Positions 45,385 to 54,639 of a stretch of 64,000 bases of DNA are shown here, piece after piece. A model generated the notes under the pieces. That model made no database searches, was not told the origin of the DNA, and saw only the letters and a list, made by a program, of their open reading frames with translations. The position numbers were made by a program, and so were the translations under genes. Every line of letters begins with the position of its first letter. Position 1 is the first letter of the stretch. The DNA is from Lepidostoma basale. Lineage: Eukaryota > Arthropoda > Insecta > Trichoptera > Lepidostomatidae. The stretch is taken from assembly GCA_022606425.2 (NCBI GenBank), contig JAHDVF020000457.1:434001-498000 (forward strand), written 5' to 3'.

Positions 45385-45560
45385 ATAAATAATTTCACCC
45401 GTTCACAATGACATGTTTCGCCTGCAAATCAAATGACAATGCCTTAATGCCAAATGATACACATCCTGCACATCAAATGATAATGCCTTAATGCCAAATG
45501 CTAATTACATTCGACAATGCCTGTTCGGGTAAAACATGTAATTCCCATAAATTAAAAAAT
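45385..45560 (+). repeat. hairpin repeat, family k (decayed, internal duplication)
   Basis: ACATGTTTCGCCTG near 45413 and GGTAAAACATGTAATTCCC near 45530, with a partial direct duplication of ATGATAATGCCTTAATGCC-like sequence between. Confidence 0.5.
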
Positions 45561-45574
45561 AAATCTAACACTTA

Positions 45575-45765
45575 ATAAAACACTTTTTGTACTTCGTATA
45601 CAACCACTTTATTTGTGAAGATGATCACTACCGGTTTCGCTCTATGTGAGCTTCTTCTTCTGTGTGAAGAACTGTGTACAGCCCTGAAGAAGCTCACATA
45701 GAGCGAAACCGGTAGGCACTCATCCTCACAAATAAAATGGTTGTATACCAAGTACAAAAAGTGTT
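45575..45765. repeat. Penelope-type hairpin repeat, family g
   Basis: Inverted arms of roughly 75 bp (45580-45655 and 45686-45763), including ACACTTTTTGTACTTCGTAT at left and GTACAAAAAGTGTTT at right. Both arms carry the ribozyme-like segment; only the plus-strand arm is intact. Confidence 0.75.
45684..45714 (+). ncRNA. hammerhead-ribozyme-like motif, all core bases intact
   Basis: CTGAAGA at 45684-45690, linker A, stem II GCTC/GAGC (45692-45695 with 45701-45704) around ACATA, GAAAC at 45705-45709, CGGTA to 45714. Stem III palindrome ACCGGT, cleavage-type triplet GTA. The opposite arm (minus, near 45624-45655) keeps stem and GAAAC but has AAGAAGA for CTGAAGA. Confidence 0.7.
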
Positions 45766-45999
45766 TAATTAAGTGTAAAATATGTCCAACAACCAAGTAA
45801 TGGCTTCTTATCAAAGTTGATCAAAAATCTTTAAAAAAAACGGAGGTTTTGATTCATTTTGAATGATTTAATATGGAGGTATACATCATTGTTCAAAAAA
45901 CAATACATTTCCAAAGATGTGAGCAGATGTAAACGTTATGACTATAAAATATAGATGTAAAATTTCATCGGCTCATATTTTATATAAAAGCCAAATCAA

Positions 46000-46130
46000 T
46001 GCATTGCGCAATAATATCATGGAAACTTGATGACCAACAAAAGATGACAGCAAGCTGCCGAAACCGGTCGAAGCCAAAAAAACAACTGGAATTAAACTAA
46101 TAGTTATTATAAAGAATTTTTAAAATATTA
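46000..46130 (+). repeat. Penelope-type terminal repeat, family f
   Basis: AAAGATGACAGCAAGCTGCC then GAAACCGGTCGAAGCC at 46059-46074. The CAGAAGA box is decayed to CAAAAGA; GAAAC and palindrome ACCGGT are intact. Confidence 0.55.
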
Positions 46131-46429
46131 GGTCTAGGAAAAAGTTTGTGGCGTTTTTCCCGATAGATGGCGTCAATTGCAAATAACTTGGTTCTCAGCG
46201 ACACCACTAAACGCTTGCTGGAAACATTGAAATTGGTGCAGTAGATGGTAAGTTGTTTGCGTTTTAAAATGGAGAAAAGTAAGGAACAGTTGCGTTATAT
46301 TTTGCAATATTATTACGACAGACGGAAGAATACTGCGCAGGTATGTGAAAAACTTTTTGAACTTTATCGAAATTTTAATATTGTCAATATAATTAATAAT
46401 TAATATTTTAATTATAAACATGGTTCATC

Positions 46430-46880
46430 ATCATCATCATCAGCTGTGTCATCCACTGCTGAATGTAGGCCTCTCCCAAAGCACGCCACTGCCCCCTATC
46501 CATTGCCGCTCCCATCTATCTATGTTCAGCAATCCTCTTCAGATCGTCGGTCCATCGGGTAGAGGGACGTCCAATTCTGCGGAATCCTGTACACGGTCTC
46601 CATGCCAGATATGACCAGCCCATCGCCACGTCAGCCCGCCCATCCTCAGAGCCACCTCAGTTATCTTGGTTTGTTGACGAATAAATTCGTTTCTAAATCT
46701 GTCCCTCAAGGTTATTCCAAGGATGGCTCTTTCCATTGCGCGTTGGGTGACCTTGAATATGTGGACTAGACCCTTTGTCAGTGTCCACGTCTCGGTTCCG
46801 TACGTCATGACTGGCAAGACGCACTGGTTGAAGATTTTAGTCTGAAGGCATTGTGGTATTTTAGAGGTGAGAACATGACG
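46430..46880 (-). pseudogene. LINE-B-type (RTE-like) C-terminal third
   Basis: Minus strand: 'MPVMTYGTETWTLTKGL', 'VTQRAMERAILGITLRDR' and 'GGLTWRWAGHIWHGD', then frameshifted pieces toward a CATCATCATCATCATCAGC stretch at 46426-46444. 'LRMGGLTWRWAGH' parallels LINE-B, so this is a sister family. The active site is absent. Confidence 0.75.
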
Positions 46881-46884
46881 TAAT

Positions 46885-48280
46885 TTTCCAGGCTACCCAA
46901 CCCAACTGAATTCTGGATGGTTAGTATACAAATTATTTATATTATTTTATGCTTTAATTAATGAAATATTTTTGAATTTACAAGTTTCTATTAGAAAATA
47001 TGTCATGCACTATTTTTAGTTGCTCTTAATAAATTAAAAGCAAAAAAATATATAATTTTATAATAGTTCATTTTACTTATTAGTTCATAATAATAAATTA
47101 AGTTGGCGTTTAATAGGTTACCGGTAAATTTGATTTTCGGCATAGTGGCAGCTTATAATAGCATTACTCTCGAATTATAATATATGATATTTTGCGAAGC
47201 TTTTACCGCAACATCGTTAAAGGTATTCACTATATTCCAATTACGAAGGGGGTGCGATTAAGTTATTAATGGGTTTGTCCCGCGAACTGATTGAATTTCC
47301 ATCCGCGATATTAAAGTAACAATCCCAATTAAAACGCCTTATCTCTTTTGCTAGAAATTACTTTACAGAGCACTTAGACTGTGTCAACATTGATTTTATT
47401 ATGAACGTTATGGGCGTGGACCTCGCGTAAAGGTTATAAAAATCGTAATGCTATTATGTGGATGTTTTAAAATAATTTTTCCAAGACAAGAGAACAAAAT
47501 TAATGGCACGTTGACGCCTGAATCGAACGGGCGGGGTTATTTTTGTGTGTATTGATTTATAATACACATTTAATTTGTATTTACGTGTTCCGTGGAGCAC
47601 TGGATATTCAATAAATCAAGAGGTGTAAAAATAAAACTTTTAATAAGAGGTGTTGATATGGTGTTAAAAATTGTTCTTGATGTAGCTCTATTTATCTCTG
47701 TTAATCAGGAATCTGCGCATTTTTATTTAAGTGCCAGGTTTGACCGCGTATAGAAAGTTATTTTTATTTAATTTGTAAAAAACTTCACTCGTGAAGATGT
47801 CACAGTGAGAGTTTTGGCCATTTTTATTGGCATTTCTATGAGTAATATACAGGTAAATATGGTTATTAAACTATACCTTAATGTACTTTATAGATTTTCA
47901 ATAAAATGTAATACTTATTCCACGCTCAATAAGTATTTATTTTGATAAAAGAAATTACTTAAATCGATACGTATATTAAGTGAATAACAGAAGACTACTG
48001 AAGACCTTAAGCCCGTATTTATTATGTTTATGGAGATATTAAAGTTATTAGAGGGCTTGTGGACGATCTACAAGACATCGGTAATGGAAAGTAAATAAAA
48101 AAAAACCCATTTATAATTAAGAAATTGGTAGAATTTCATGGTTAACTAGATTAAAAACTTGGATATAATTTTTGAATATTTGGGTATATAAAATTATTTT
48201 GTATAAGAATATTGTATTATATTAAACAGTGTTCTAAGTTTGCAAGGAATGCGTTCTTTGTGGATGGTTATTTTAATAAT
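46885..48280. other. single-copy-looking region, possible conserved non-coding DNA
   Basis: 47130-47620 has balanced composition, many ATTA words, no relatives in the window and no long frame. It could be conserved regulatory DNA but could equally be unremarkable unique sequence. Flanks are AT-rich without features. Confidence 0.25.
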
Positions 48281-48284
48281 AATA

Positions 48285-48480
48285 ATAAAATAATTTAACA
48301 CTGTTTTCTCAAATTTTCCTCGACATGTTTTGAAGGTTTTACACCTTCTTCATCGGGAAAACCATATAACTATTGAGTTTATATCATTTTCCCGAAGACG
48401 AATGTGTAAAACCTTCTAAAATTGCCGAGAAAAATAATCTTAAAAATGGAAAAAACAGTTTTTGTTTAACATTTATTATA
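48285..48480. repeat. Penelope-type hairpin repeat, family b
   Basis: Minus-strand arm at 48318-48358 (stem GAAGG/CCTTC, AAAAC instead of GAAAC, ATGTC) and a plus-strand arm near 48393-48440 (CCCGAAGACGAATGTGTAAA, CCTTCTAAAATTGCC). Both cores are damaged. Confidence 0.55.
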
Positions 48481-49710
48481 TATAATAGTTACAAGAAGTG
48501 TCCCCCTCCCAGTCAGCCCCTCAGTGATGCGATCTTTAGCTAATCTTTGGGGTCCATTAGGTGAGCTAGGATTTAGAAGGTCCACCGGTTAAGTGCATCA
48601 AACAAAGGAATGTCCTAATCATCCGGAAATAGGCTCTTTACAGGATAAACCTTTTTAGAGTAGGGTGTGTTGCGATGCGTAAGATTACCACTTATGCTTC
48701 CGATTCTAAACGGAAATGGGGAAGGAAAAAAATCAAGCCAATGCTTCGTTTCTTCTAAAGATTTTTGTTTTAAAAATGCATATAAAAATAAAGGTCATAA
48801 TAGAAAAAGCCTATTTTTAGATTTTTTTAAAAATATTTTATTTATTGAACAGCGAGAGTAAATTATTAAATTTTTTTTCATATTTTTTTTTATTAAAACA
48901 GCTTTTTGAACACAGCTTAAATATTTATTCTCTTTTTAACTCTTGAAGGTATTTTTTTTTAGTTTTTCCTCTTTATTTTTAGTTAAACAATTGAATATTT
49001 GAATTGTTATTAAATAAAACGATGTTTTTTTTAACTTCTTACCTCCTGCCTCAGGGATGCAATATCAATGTTATGATTTTTTCTTATTCTTGAGCTTAAT
49101 TTTTTTTTTAATGCTTCTCTTTTTATAATGTAATTGCAAATGATCTGGAATTGTATGTCTGTAGTGTTTGGGATTTTTATCAAAATAAATGAAATGAAAA
49201 AAAAAATGAAATGAAATGAAATAATACTTACATACGAGTATTAAAAACTAAATTGAAGACTGTTGTATTTCAGGTAAAAGCAAAAGTTTGTTAAAATACC
49301 TGGTTCAGAATTCGGGTGTATAATAAAATCAGAATATCTATTACAATACAGTGAAATGTGTTTGTATTTCCAGATCAATTCAATTATAATAAGTCTCCAA
49401 TTAAGTTACCCGGGATTAACACATCACCTGGTGTTGTAGCGTGGGCTTACTGTTTATACTGAGTGACAAGCTTGTCGATACGGGACACGTAGAACCTTCC
49501 GTGCCTCTCTAGAATATTCCTATAGTTATAGAATCATAGGCACATTCCACTTAAGTAATCAAACATATTGAATTAATTAATCGGCTGACCGAATATCAAA
49601 TAATCTTACTTGAACAATGGTTAACCGCAACTGAATTTAGTATCGGCGTTAATAATGGATTTTTTAGATTATAAATAGTGTTTTTTCGTAATGAAGTAAT
49701 AATGTGCTTT
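48480..49710. other. no supported gene
   Basis: 48490-48670 is an unclassified repeat-like block (TCCACCGGTTAAGTGCATC). A truncated family-1 flank (AAATAAAACGATGTTTTTTT) lies at 49013-49032 and a GAAAT-rich run at 49190-49220. Confidence 0.3.
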
Positions 49711-49819
49711 TTTATTATTTTATGTGTGAAGTATTCAACTTGTGGTGGTTTGAAAAGGTTAAAAACAAAATTGAACACTTTTCACTTAGTATTAATCACT
49801 TTATTGAGTTAGTAGCGCC

Positions 49820-49851
49820 AACCGGTTTCACTCTGTAGCAAACTTCCTCAG
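49820..49851 (-). ncRNA. hammerhead-like motif, core intact, weak stem II
   Basis: Minus strand: CTGAGGA, A, GTTT/GAGT stem with three G-T pairs, GAAAC, CGGTT. Palindrome ACCGGT present; triplet GTT is permitted. Stem II is weaker than in its partner, so self-cleavage is doubtful. Confidence 0.5.
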
Positions 49852-49868
49852 AGAAGCTCGCTATAGCC

Positions 49869-49900
49869 CTGAGGAAGCTCGCTACAGAGTGAAACCGGTT
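49869..49900 (+). ncRNA. hammerhead-ribozyme-like motif, all core bases intact
   Basis: CTGAGGA at 49869-49875, linker A, stem II GCTC/GAGT (49877-49880 with 49887-49890, one G-T) around GCTACA, GAAAC at 49891-49895, CGGTT to 49900. Stem III palindrome ACCGGT, triplet GTT. Confidence 0.68.
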
Positions 49901-50140
49901 GGCACTAAAAACTCTTTAATGTGCTTTATACTAAGTGAAAAGTGTTTATGTTTTGCTATTCTGTTTGATTTTTCACCACATTATTTTTGTTTTATAAAAC
50001 AAACTGACTAACATGACTAAATAACAAACTGGTTGAAGTCATCACGAAGTTCTGGAGGAGCGAAGCTTGAAACAACGTTTTTTCGGATAACCCGGTCCTT
50101 CCTCAGTGATATCATATATATATTTAAAATATTATAAAAA

Positions 50141-50301
50141 TATACTTAGGAAATTGAAAAACTTTGTTCAATCCACATGTTTCGTAGGATACCTCCATCT
50201 TCAGGTGAAGATGAAGGTATCCTCCGAATCATGTCGTGTTTTTTAAAAATATTTTTTAATAAATAGTGGATAAAACAACGTTTTTCAATTTCCTAAGTAT
50301 A
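50141..50301. repeat. 161-bp hairpin repeat with 22-bp perfect inverted ends
   Basis: Ends TATACTTAGGAAATTGAAAA at 50141 and its exact complement closing at 50301 (22 of 22 match). The arms also share a ribozyme-like segment: minus at 50174-50204, plus decayed near 50205-50235. Inserted in the left half of the family-d hairpin. Confidence 0.8.
50174..50204 (-). ncRNA. hammerhead-like motif, cleavage base altered
   Basis: Minus strand: CTGAAGA, T, GGAGG/CCTAC stem with one mismatch, GAAAC, ATGTG. Core boxes and palindrome ACATGT are intact, but the final base is G, which hammerheads do not cleave, so it is probably inactive. Confidence 0.45.
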
Positions 50302-50529
50302 TTACTATGGAATTCTACAGTGTTAATGCCTTAGCGTTCAATAAGTTTGTTTTAAAAATGTTTACAAATATGATCAGTTTTGACAGATGTTATGTCAAAA
50401 CTGATCATATTTGTAAACAATTTTATAATATTTTTATTATCTACATAATATCACTGAGGAAGGACCGGGTTATCTGAAACAGTTTGATATTTAATTTTAA
50501 TTTGTTTAAAACGTTAGTGTTGGATACAA

Positions 50530-51060
50530 AGAATATGAAATAGAAAAAGAAATACATATTATGTTATTCCTTATATTTCACACTCTACTAGCACGAAATT
50601 GTTAGACATCGTAGCGTTTATTATATGAGGGATATAATAAATGATAATACTTGTAAAGAACATCAGGCGACCAGCAAGTGGCGGGAAATGTTGTTTTCTG
50701 CGAAAGAAAGTCCGTCTCTTGTTCCGGGTTCCCGTAATTGTAGTCGGGAGGAAAAACTCCAGGAAATGGTTGACATCAATTGACGGTTCGGAGTCTGCGT
50801 TGACACATATTGTGAAAGGAGCGCGTGTAAATACATCTCACCGGAACAAGAAGAATCGCCCCCCGACGTTGAGGCGTTATAAATAACAAGCTGACACAAT
50901 TACTGAGCAGAATAACAAGCTGCTTCCAACGACGAAAAACACCTTTCCCGCCTAATTTTATAATTCGCCTCTTCCGTTCGACCATTAAACATTTTATCGA
51001 GACTAGTAAATTTATCATTTTCTATTGAAATTAATATACGAATAATTATTTTTCATCTTC
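50530..51060. other. no supported gene
   Basis: 50640-50960 is less AT-rich and open in several frames on both strands, but no frame has a recognisable domain. The plus-strand frame 50641-50886 (81 codons) is the most continuous. I do not call it a gene. Confidence 0.3.
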
Positions 51061-51064
51061 ACAG

Positions 51065-51850
51065 ATTACACACGTGATAGAGAGTGTCGAATGAAAATAT
51101 AAGAAGTGAATGGAGTGCGAATGTAAGTGTTATGAATGAAATAATGAAAATATCATTAAGGTGATTTGGACACATGGAAATAATGAATGTTAAACAAGTA
51201 TCATCGGTTGTCCGAGGAAGACTGTCCTTCACGGTTGTGGGTCGGCATGTGACTGAAGAGCCCGATCCTAGACCCACAAATTCTGGGACATCTGGGGCAG
51301 GAGGAGGCGCTTGTAATGGAGCCATCACCGTCTCCCAGTGGTCTCTCCTTTCTCCTCTTCCTCCTCTCTGCGATATCGTCTCTGCGCTGTGCTTCAAAGT
51401 CTTGCATGCCTTTATGTACTGTTGTTCTCCACCTAGGTCTGTCTTCTGCAGTCTTTTCCCAGCAATCACAGTCGATTCCAGTCTTTTGTAGGTTTCCTTT
51501 AAGGGAGTCCTTAAAGCGTTTCTTCTAACCACCGTGTGAGAGTTTCCCTTGGGTAAGCTGAGAGTTCAAAATCTTCCTTGGGAGTCTTGTCTCAGACATT
51601 ATGACGACGTGACCAGCCCAGCGCAGTTGTCTCTGAATAATGGCAGACTCAATACTCGTCATGTTGACCTCAGCAAGTATGCTGTCATTTGTCCGTTTGT
51701 CCCGCCATTTCACATTTAGAATCCTACGTAGACAGCGTTTAACATGTATATGTTAACGATGTAAACGGAACTAGAAATAAAGGAAGTCCGAAGAAAACCT
51801 TGCACGATAAAATTAATCGAATATTAAATGTCGGCCACGTGAGGAGTCAG
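51065..51850 (+). pseudogene. LINE-A 3' part, split by another LINE
   Basis: Left piece 51065-51187 ('CDRECRMKI' region to 'FGHMEIMN') and right piece 51740-51850 ('YVNDVNGTRNKGSPKKTLHD', 'INRILNVGHVRS') join in order across the insertion. Heavily mutated. A related short block ('SVHSDVLVPTILFG') follows at 51848-51945. Confidence 0.65.
51188..51735 (-). pseudogene. LINE-H C-terminal region with a C2H2 finger
   Basis: On the minus strand three consecutive frames give 'IIQRQLRWAGHVVIMSETRL', then 'ALRTPLKETYKRLESTVIAG', then 'GMQDFEAQRRDDIAERRK' and finally 'CPRCPRICGSRIGLFSHMPT' with H completing a C2H2 zinc finger. This order, a RWAGH box followed by a C-terminal CX2C-X12-HX3H finger, is a known LINE arrangement. 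Two frameshifts. Inserted into LINE-A in opposite orientation. Confidence 0.75.
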
Positions 51851-51959
51851 TGCACAGTGATGTTCTTGTGCCGACTATTTTGTTTGGACGTGAATAATGG
51901 AACAGACAAAATAATGTTCATCCTCATTCTTTACATAATTATAAATGTTATTTAGGAAG

Positions 51960-52700
51960 TAAGTTGACATAGGATATGCGAGTGGAGAGGGATATTGATA
52001 GAAGGGATGAGGCGGGCAATAAAATACATGGTACACTTAAAGTTGTCATTGCTAGCAAACGTCTATCAAAATAGCTAATGGGAGTGCACAGTCGCGTTCT
52101 TGTGCCGTCTCTTTTATAGAGATGTGAAGCTATAATTATATATGAAACACGGAACTGACAAAATAAGGTTTATCCTCATTCTTAAAGTACAATAAAAGTA
52201 GTAGAAATGAGATCTCTTAGACGAAAATGTATGTGACGAAAAAGTGTTTAATGAAAAAATTAGAAGTAAATGATTTGTGTTTATGTAAAGTATTCTTCTT
52301 CTTTCGGTGCCGTGTCAGGTCTCTCCAACGTTGGCGATCACTGGAGCAAAGGCATCTCTATCCTGCGCCTCTTGAAACAGGAGGTGGTATTTTTCTCCCC
52401 TTAGCACACGACCCAACTATAAAAATGAGAGGATCATTGAGATGGTTTGGATACATGGAAATAACGAATATTAACGAATGTTAAGGAGTGTTATATGTTA
52501 ACGATGTATATGGAACAAGAACAATAGGAAGACCGAGAAAAACGTGGTACGATAGAATCCATCAATTTTTAAAATTTAGATGACGCAAAGAGTTGGAAAA
52601 ATCGACGTGCGTGCGTGACAGAGAAGAATGTTATAAAAGATTAGTGTGGCGGTTAATTCTTTCTGCCTAAACCTTTAGGGGACACGGCGTGATGGTTAGT
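51960..52700 (+). pseudogene. LINE-A 3' part, split by a LINE-D fragment
   Basis: Pieces in order: 'DMRVERDIDRRDEAGNKIHG' and 'LKVVIASK' (51977-52060), 'VEMRSLRRKC' (52200-52230), 'RGSLRWFGYME' (52425-52460), 'GTRTIGRPRKTWYDRI' (52510-52560), then the terminal block to 52695. A LINE-D end interrupts at about 52285-52425. Confidence 0.7.
52285..52430 (-). repeat. LINE-D 3' end inserted in LINE-A
   Basis: Minus strand: 'QEAQDRDAFAPVIANVGET', then the tail, read as TTCTTCTTCTTTC at 52291-52303 on the plus strand. 5'-truncated; the right border is approximate. Confidence 0.65.
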
Positions 52701-53039
52701 TGGTTTATTTTCATGTTTTGTAATCTACGAGCGTGTTACCTACACGCGTTCGGGAAGATGTATGGCAGGAATATGGATTCTGATACGTCTGGCTCGGTTA
52801 CCGTTAATCATTGTATATTAAAACAAACTAAAAATATGCACATCAAAAGAAAGTATTCTAAATTTATGTGTTTTTCTAATTTATTAGCTGTTTGTGGACT
52901 GCTGCGGAGAAGGGTAGACGCAGCTACTTAACGTTGATTGTTTTATCCTCGTTTCGCAAGTTTCAATACGTTTCCAGAGAAATAAACATTCACACATACA
53001 AAAAAAAATCTTATGATGTAATACATTGTTTTAAACTTT

Positions 53040-53120
53040 AAACATATATTTAAATAGTCCATTGTTTTGGCAGAAACACTATGATACTTAAACATTATTA
53101 GCTATTAAATTTAAAGTAGT
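53040..53120 (-). repeat. Penelope-type terminal repeat, family a (border fragment)
   Basis: AATAGTCCATTGTTTTGGCA and GAAACACTATGATACTTAAA, the same border as at 34420-34442 and 44457. The core is absent. Confidence 0.5.
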
Positions 53121-53144
53121 AGGGGTTAGAATTGTCAGTAGGGT

Positions 53145-53515
53145 CGCGGCGAGTCACATCTTGCTGGAGGGTGTGATTCTATAAATTGCTGCGAAACGCC
53201 CAGTTGCATTCCACCGGCAACACTACTGACTAGTCCAACTCGTTAGCGTCCCTGTCGCGAGCCCCGGGCAATGGGATCACACTCATAACCGTGTGATCAC
53301 AGAAGATAACGAGGGGATGAAAGGTGAGTTTCTGGCGCCTCCAAACCAGATCCAACCAGCTAAGGGAAGGTAACTCCATCAGAAAAATCCACCAGAGAAG
53401 GCAACGGGAAACCACTCTAGTCACCTTTTCCCAGGAATCACTATGGCGAATACCTTTGCTGTAGTGATCGCCAACGTTGGGGGGACCTGGCACGGCACCA
53501 AAAGAAAAAGAAATT
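53145..53515 (+). pseudogene. LINE-D-type 3' end
   Basis: The last 75 bp (53440-53515) match the other LINE-D ends ('AVVIANVGGTWHGTKRKR' in plus-strand frames). The preceding part (53145-53430), with GAAGGCAACGGGAAACCAC, looks like the untranslated or linking region of the same or another repeat. No frame is open throughout. Confidence 0.5.
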
Positions 53516-53548
53516 TACAACACGACTTTGACGACGACTACGATTGTT

Positions 53549-54007
53549 GACCTTCGTGGCAGAGTGGTAAGAGCTCTGACTCAGTAGCGGTACTCCCATA
53601 GAAGCCCAGAAGTCTGGCTTGCGTAAGACATTTTGAGTCAAAACCTCTTCTGGCTTACAGAGGTTCAGTTCTTGTGGCTATTCCTCTTACGTCTGATAGG
53701 AACATTGTTGGAAGGTGATTTGGTGGGTTGTTTGTTTATGCCGAGGCACGATTACTTAGATTTGGGAGTTTATATTAAAAAACTGGGCTTCTATGGGAGT
53801 ACCGCCACTGCTCAGAGTCTGACTTCCATACCGAAGGTCCTGGGTTCGATTCCCGGCGATGGCAGTGTAATTGTCACACTGTCTTTGGTCTGGTCTAGAA
53901 TTCACGTGACAATAAAATGACGATAGATTGGCTATCTATCACATGTCATGATAATCAATATAATAGCTAAAAATAATTTGTATAGAGTAATTGGGTTCAA
54001 ACGACCT
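53549..54007 (+). repeat. tRNA-derived SINE, family 1, interrupted by a MITE
   Basis: SINE head 53549-53581 with A-box-like TGGCAGAGTGG. The rest is 53811-54007, with B-box GGTTCGATTCC and the same body as 25725-25963. Removing 53582-53810 and one flanking copy restores the family sequence. Confidence 0.85.
53582..53810. mobile_element. hAT-like MITE inside the SINE
   Basis: A 229-bp element with inverted ends CAGTAGCGGTACTCCCATAG and its partner closing in CTATGGGAGTACCGCCACTG; 27 of the outer 28 bp match. Flanking 8-mers CTCTGACT (53574-53581) and CTCAGAGT (53811-53818) match at 6 of 8, consistent with an aged hAT target duplication. No coding capacity; frames across it are incidental. Confidence 0.85.
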
Positions 54008-54009
54008 AT

Positions 54010-54140
54010 TTTATCACAATTATCACAATTTTTTATTTTACACTTTTTGAGATTATCGCGATAGATGTTTCGCCAACCAATGTTGGCATCAATAGGTGTT
54101 TCAAACAAAACAACGGCGTTGTGTGACTAGATTAAAGAGT
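54010..54140 (-). repeat. Penelope-type terminal repeat, family a (decayed)
   Basis: Minus-strand core near 54066-54101: stem II GCCAAC/GTTGGC and GAAAC are intact, but CTGATGA has become CTATTGA and stem III ATCTATC. Confidence 0.6.
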
Positions 54141-54635
54141 AAGTCTGCTTCTTGTTCCTCAATGAGGAACAAGAAGCAGACCAAACAGCAAATGATAATA
54201 AATTTTTCTTTTAAATATTGCCATTTGATTAGGCGAATAAAATATGTGATATAATATAATGTGTCATATCAATGCTTTGAAAAGACTATATATGATTTGA
54301 ACACTTATTGACCTTAATTCAATTGAGAAACTTTACTTTTAAAGTATTTTTTGGCAGCTTTAGATGGAAAGTAACACAAATATAAATAAATAATTAAAAT
54401 AATAAAATGTTATTTTTTAAAATGTCGTTTTTTGTATCGTAATCAAATCAAGAGCGCATATTTTTCCGCCATAGTTTGAGAAATTGGTACAAGTAACTTC
54501 AATTTCGACATGATATAGGACAGTAGTTTGCATGTTCCCCGGGGATGAAATGTCATTTAAAATATGATAAAGAATGCGCTATAACGGAAAATACGTTATA
54601 TTATATATTTCATTTTGTATGTCAAACAATGTCTT
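54140..54635. other. no supported gene; small perfect hairpin
   Basis: A 16-bp-arm inverted repeat (CTGCTTCTTGTTCCTC / GAGGAACAAGAAGCAG) spans about 54147-54178. The rest is AT-rich. Confidence 0.5.
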
Positions 54636-54639
54636 TATA

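Larger units (their letters stand above)
49774..49950. repeat. Penelope-type hairpin repeat, family h
   Basis: Head-to-head arms 49774-49851 and 49869-49949, ending AACACTTTTCACTTAGTAT and its complement. Both arms keep both hammerhead core boxes. The spacer is only about 17 bp, so the DNA or RNA could form a long hairpin. Confidence 0.8.
50085..50485. repeat. Penelope-type hairpin repeat, family d, interrupted
   Basis: Left arm (minus, 50088-50120, CGGATAACCCGGTCCTTCC) and right arm (plus, 50452-50485, GAGGAAGGACCGGGTTATC) are complementary. The middle has 25-bp perfect inverted arms at 50361-50385 and 50393-50417. A second hairpin element (50141-50301) splits the left half. The right arm keeps CTGAGGA and GAAAC but its stem II is short and the palindrome is lost. 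Confidence 0.7.

Noticed and set aside
50641..51018. Overlapping open frames on both strands as a gene
   Set aside because: Three frames are open at once, as expected from local composition; none has a recognisable domain.
53633..53920. 95-residue frame
   Set aside because: It runs across the MITE/SINE boundary, so it is an accident of the insertion.
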